Source: Mycobacteroides chelonae
GTDB lineage: Bacteria > Actinomycetota > Actinomycetes > Mycobacteriales > Mycobacteriaceae
Length of the DNA: 64,000 nt
Reading direction: 5' to 3'
Assembly: GCA_014204435.1 (NCBI GenBank)
Contig: JACHLF010000002.1
Location: 310,001-374,000 of the forward strand
In this document: positions 62,027-64,000 of the stretch, piece by piece
Numbering within the stretch: position 1 is the stretch's first letter
Layout: every line of letters begins with the position of its first letter
Notes under the pieces: generated by a model
Told to the model about the DNA's origin: nothing
What the model saw: the letters and a program-made list of their open reading frames with translations, nothing else
The model's database searches: none
Program-made: the position numbers and the translations under genes

Positions 62027-62818
62027 CTAGGCGAGGTCGGGTAGCGGGATGTCGAGATTGGGCGCGATGAGTCCGCCGTCGACCTCGAGCACCTTGCCGG
62101 TCAGAAAGCTGCCTGCCGGTGATGCCAGATAGACGGCGGCTGCCGCGATGTCGGTCGGATCTCCCAGCCGGTGCAGAGGAGTGTTCTTCTCCAGAGTTCC
62201 GCGCACCTCGTCATTGCCCGCGACCACCTCAAGTGCTGAGGTAAGGATGGAGCCGGGCGCGATGCCGTTGACGCGGATACGTGGGCTCAGATCCATTGCC
62301 GCCGTGCGTGTGTAGTGGGCCAGCGCGCCCTTTGCGGTGCAGTAGCCCAGGAAGGCACGTCCCGGCAGCCGTCCCATGGTTGAGGTGATGTTGATGACCG
62401 ACGCGTTGTCGGACTTGAGCAGGTGTGGCACGGCCGTACGCAGCAGTGCGTGCCCGTTGAGGACGTTGAAGGAAAATGCCTCGGCCAGGTCCTCGTTGGT
62501 GGTGTCCAGGAAGGGCTTCGGCATGGTGCCGCCCACGTTGTTGACGACGATGTCGAGTCGTCCGAAACGGTCCACCGCCTTGTGCGTCAGGGAGGCCGAT
62601 GCTTCCGTATCGGATAGGTCGGCCACGACGATCTCGGCGTGACGGCCCACGGCCTGCACCTTCTCGGCGACTTCTTGCAGCTGCGACTCGGTACGCGAGA
62701 CGATCAACACGTCGGCGCCCGCCTGGGCGAAGGCCTCTGCGATCGCCGCACCGAGTCCGCGGCCGGCGCCCGTGACGACGGCGACGTTGCCGTCGAGTCT
62801 GAATCGGTCCAGGATCAT
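62027..62818 (-). CDS. short-chain dehydrogenase/reductase
   Basis: The 263-residue SDR has [60 protein letters not shown] with the catalytic Ser, and the catalytic pair in [13 protein letters not shown] (Tyr-x3-Lys). The C-terminus is [23 protein letters not shown] 62818 follows GGAGGAA. It lies upstream of the DapB-like gene, and divergent from an IclR-type regulator with an operator-like repeat between. Probably part of sterol or xenobiotic degradation. Confidence 0.92.
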   Translation of the reverse strand: MILDRFRLDGNVAVVTGAGRGLGAAIAEAFAQAGADVLIVSRTESQLQEVAEKVQAVGRHAEIVVADLSDTEASASLTHKAVDRFGRLDIVVNNVGGTMPKPFLDTTNEDLAEAFSFNVLNGHALLRTAVPHLLKSDNASVINITSTMGRLPGRAFLGYCTAKGALAHYTRTAAMDLSPRIRVNGIAPGSILTSALEVVAGNDEVRGTLEKNTPLHRLGDPTDIAAAAVYLASPAGSFLTGKVLEVDGGLIAPNLDIPLPDLA

Positions 62819-62831
62819 GTCTTCCTCCGTG

Positions 62832-62865
62832 TCGAGTATTCGACTACCTTGGGGCGAATAGTCGA
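62832..62865. promoter_or_regulatory. candidate IclR operator
   Basis: TCGAGTATTCG (62832-62842) and CGAATAGTCGA (62855-62865) form an inverted repeat with ten of eleven positions matching and a 12-bp spacer. It lies between the divergent SDR and IclR starts. Confidence 0.55.
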
Positions 62866-62910
62866 TGCACTGTAGACGTGGGCTGTGCATCAGGCAAGAG
62901 GGGAGTGCCG

Positions 62911-63768
62911 ATGCCGGCCAGTTCGCCACCGACGGCTCGTGTCGTGAGGATCGTGGAAATGCTGGCTGCGACAACACAACCCAAATCCGTCAGTGAAATC
63001 GCCGCCGCCACCGGCATTTCTCGCGCCACCGCGACTGCGGTGGTGAGCGAGCTGGAGACCGCGGGTTGGGTGACCCGCGACGACGAGCTTCGGTATCGGA
63101 TCGGTTCGGCATTGCCCCGCGCGGTCGAGGCCACCATGCCCCGGGAAGTTCAGGAGGCGCTGGCCCGAATCGCCGATGAGGCGCAAGCGGGAGCGACGGT
63201 CAGCCGTATCAGCCCGAAGACGTTGACTATCGTCGCCAAGGCGCAAGCCGGCCGCAGGGCCGTCGCCGGGTTCGCGGTAGGCCAGACCATCCCGCTGGCG
63301 TTTCCCGCGGGGTCGGCAGTCATGCCGTGGCGCCCGGACGAGGAGCGCTCGCAGTGGCTCGATACCGCACGAGGATTGAGCGCGCGTTCGGGCCAACGAC
63401 TGGTGCAGCAGGTTTTCGACTGCGGATACGTGATCTACCGTCCCGACCACGACGACACCGGAATGGTCGACCTGCTGTCGGACCTGCTCGGTTCCGTGGG
63501 TTCGGAGGTGATGGAGGCGTCGTTGCGCGAGCGGCTGCTGCGGCAGCTGTCCCGTCTGACTTCACGTCCCTATTCGCGTGACGAACTGACTTCCGATGAC
63601 GTGCTGCCCATCAGCTATCTGGCGGCACCGATATTCGAGGGTGCCGACGCGACCTACGAACTTCAGCTGGGCCCGTTGCTGCCCCGAGCGACCCGTGCAG
63701 AGCGGGAAGCGCTGATCGCGACGGTCACGCGGGGTGCTGGAGAGCTTTCCGGGCTGCTGACGGAATGA
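62911..63768 (+). CDS. IclR-family-like transcriptional regulator
   Basis: The 285-residue protein has an N-terminal winged helix ([40 protein letters not shown]) and a GAF-like effector domain ([29 protein letters not shown]) of IclR regulators. AGAGGGGAG precedes ATG 62911. It is divergent from the SDR/DapB-like operon and presumably controls it. Confidence 0.85.
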   Translation: MPASSPPTARVVRIVEMLAATTQPKSVSEIAAATGISRATATAVVSELETAGWVTRDDELRYRIGSALPRAVEATMPREVQEALARIADEAQAGATVSRISPKTLTIVAKAQAGRRAVAGFAVGQTIPLAFPAGSAVMPWRPDEERSQWLDTARGLSARSGQRLVQQVFDCGYVIYRPDHDDTGMVDLLSDLLGSVGSEVMEASLRERLLRQLSRLTSRPYSRDELTSDDVLPISYLAAPIFEGADATYELQLGPLLPRATRAEREALIATVTRGAGELSGLLTE

Positions 63769-63775
63769 CGGAGCG

Positions 63776-64000
63776 CTAGCCGGCCGTGACGACAGGGATG
63801 CCCTCGGACGGTTGCACGATGACGAAGCCCTGGCCCTGGAACGAAACCTGAAGGGCCTCGCCCGAACCCCGGCCGATGAGGGCGCCAGCCTTGAAGCTCG
63901 TCGTGAGCTGAGTCTGAAGGTTGGCCGACCACGCCACCACCGCGTTGGTATCGGCGAATGTCGGCGCCTCGGCCGCATTGAGCACCACCGGAGGTCCGTC
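63776..64000 (-). CDS. AIM24-family protein, cut by window edge
   Basis: The visible ~74 C-terminal residues (VVLNAAEAPTFADTNAVVAW, LTTSFKAGALIGRGSGEALQ, VSFQGQGFVIVQPSEGIPVV) match the beta-rich AIM24/TerD-neighbour family of unknown function. The 5-prime end lies beyond 64000. It converges on the IclR gene, leaving 7 bp between stops. Confidence 0.75.
   Translation of the reverse strand, partial: DGPPVVLNAAEAPTFADTNAVVAWSANLQTQLTTSFKAGALIGRGSGEALQVSFQGQGFVIVQPSEGIPVVTAG

Overview
The window reads as a chromosomal segment of a rapidly growing mycobacterium, most likely of the Mycobacteroides (M. abscessus/chelonae) group. The evidence is high GC, an MmpS/MmpL pair, a WhiB protein, L,D-transpeptidase, a mycothiol-enzyme-like thioredoxin-fold protein, a fatty acyl-AMP ligase and a full-length carboxylic acid reductase. 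Species cannot be fixed from sequence reading alone. No rRNA, tRNA, CRISPR array or intact insertion sequence was seen.

Layout. 0-7.4 kb: TetR regulators, an L,D-transpeptidase, a Pro/Ala-rich secreted protein, a TetR-heme oxygenase unit with a double palindromic operator, and a metal-dependent hydrolase/membrane protein pair. 7.4-15.8 kb: WhiB, a YhgE/Pip membrane protein with a degenerate ATPase, a metallo-beta-lactamase-fold hydrolase, an MpaB-type oxygenase, a patatin, a flavin split-barrel protein and many gene remnants. 15.8-21.4 kb: a CsoR-family regulon: mmpS-mmpL-csoR facing a CPFS thioredoxin-fold protein plus a sulfide:quinone reductase-like flavoprotein, linked by shared TACCC-N4-GGGTA operators. 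21.4-33.4 kb: GH16 glucanase, amine-oxidase-type flavoprotein, M20 amidohydrolase, DsbA-like protein, Mrr-like nuclease, cation exchangers, an RCK protein, glutaredoxin and remnants. 33.4-37 kb: carboxylic acid reductase (car). 37.9-39.8 kb: small secreted proteins and an NlpC/P60-like protein. 40.3-46.8 kb: a tightly coupled seven-gene operon (LuxE-like acyl-protein synthetase, NifU-like, NifS-like, ABC permease, ABC ATPase, ACP, FAAL), the best candidate here for an undescribed biosynthetic system. 46.8-64 kb: amidohydrolase, DedA, LysR/SDR pair, CoA-transferase/HMG-CoA-lyase operon, TetR-controlled redox genes (OYE, deazaflavin-type reductase, tautomerase, MpaB oxygenase), an SDR/oxidoreductase/IclR locus and the start of an AIM24-like gene cut by the window edge.

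A striking background feature is gene decay. About fifteen loci are truncated or frameshifted, and at least six are places where two decayed neighbours have been fused by an apparent deletion. One frameshifted gene, a tautomerase, carries an 8-bp tandem repeat exactly at the shift and might be phase-variable rather than dead.
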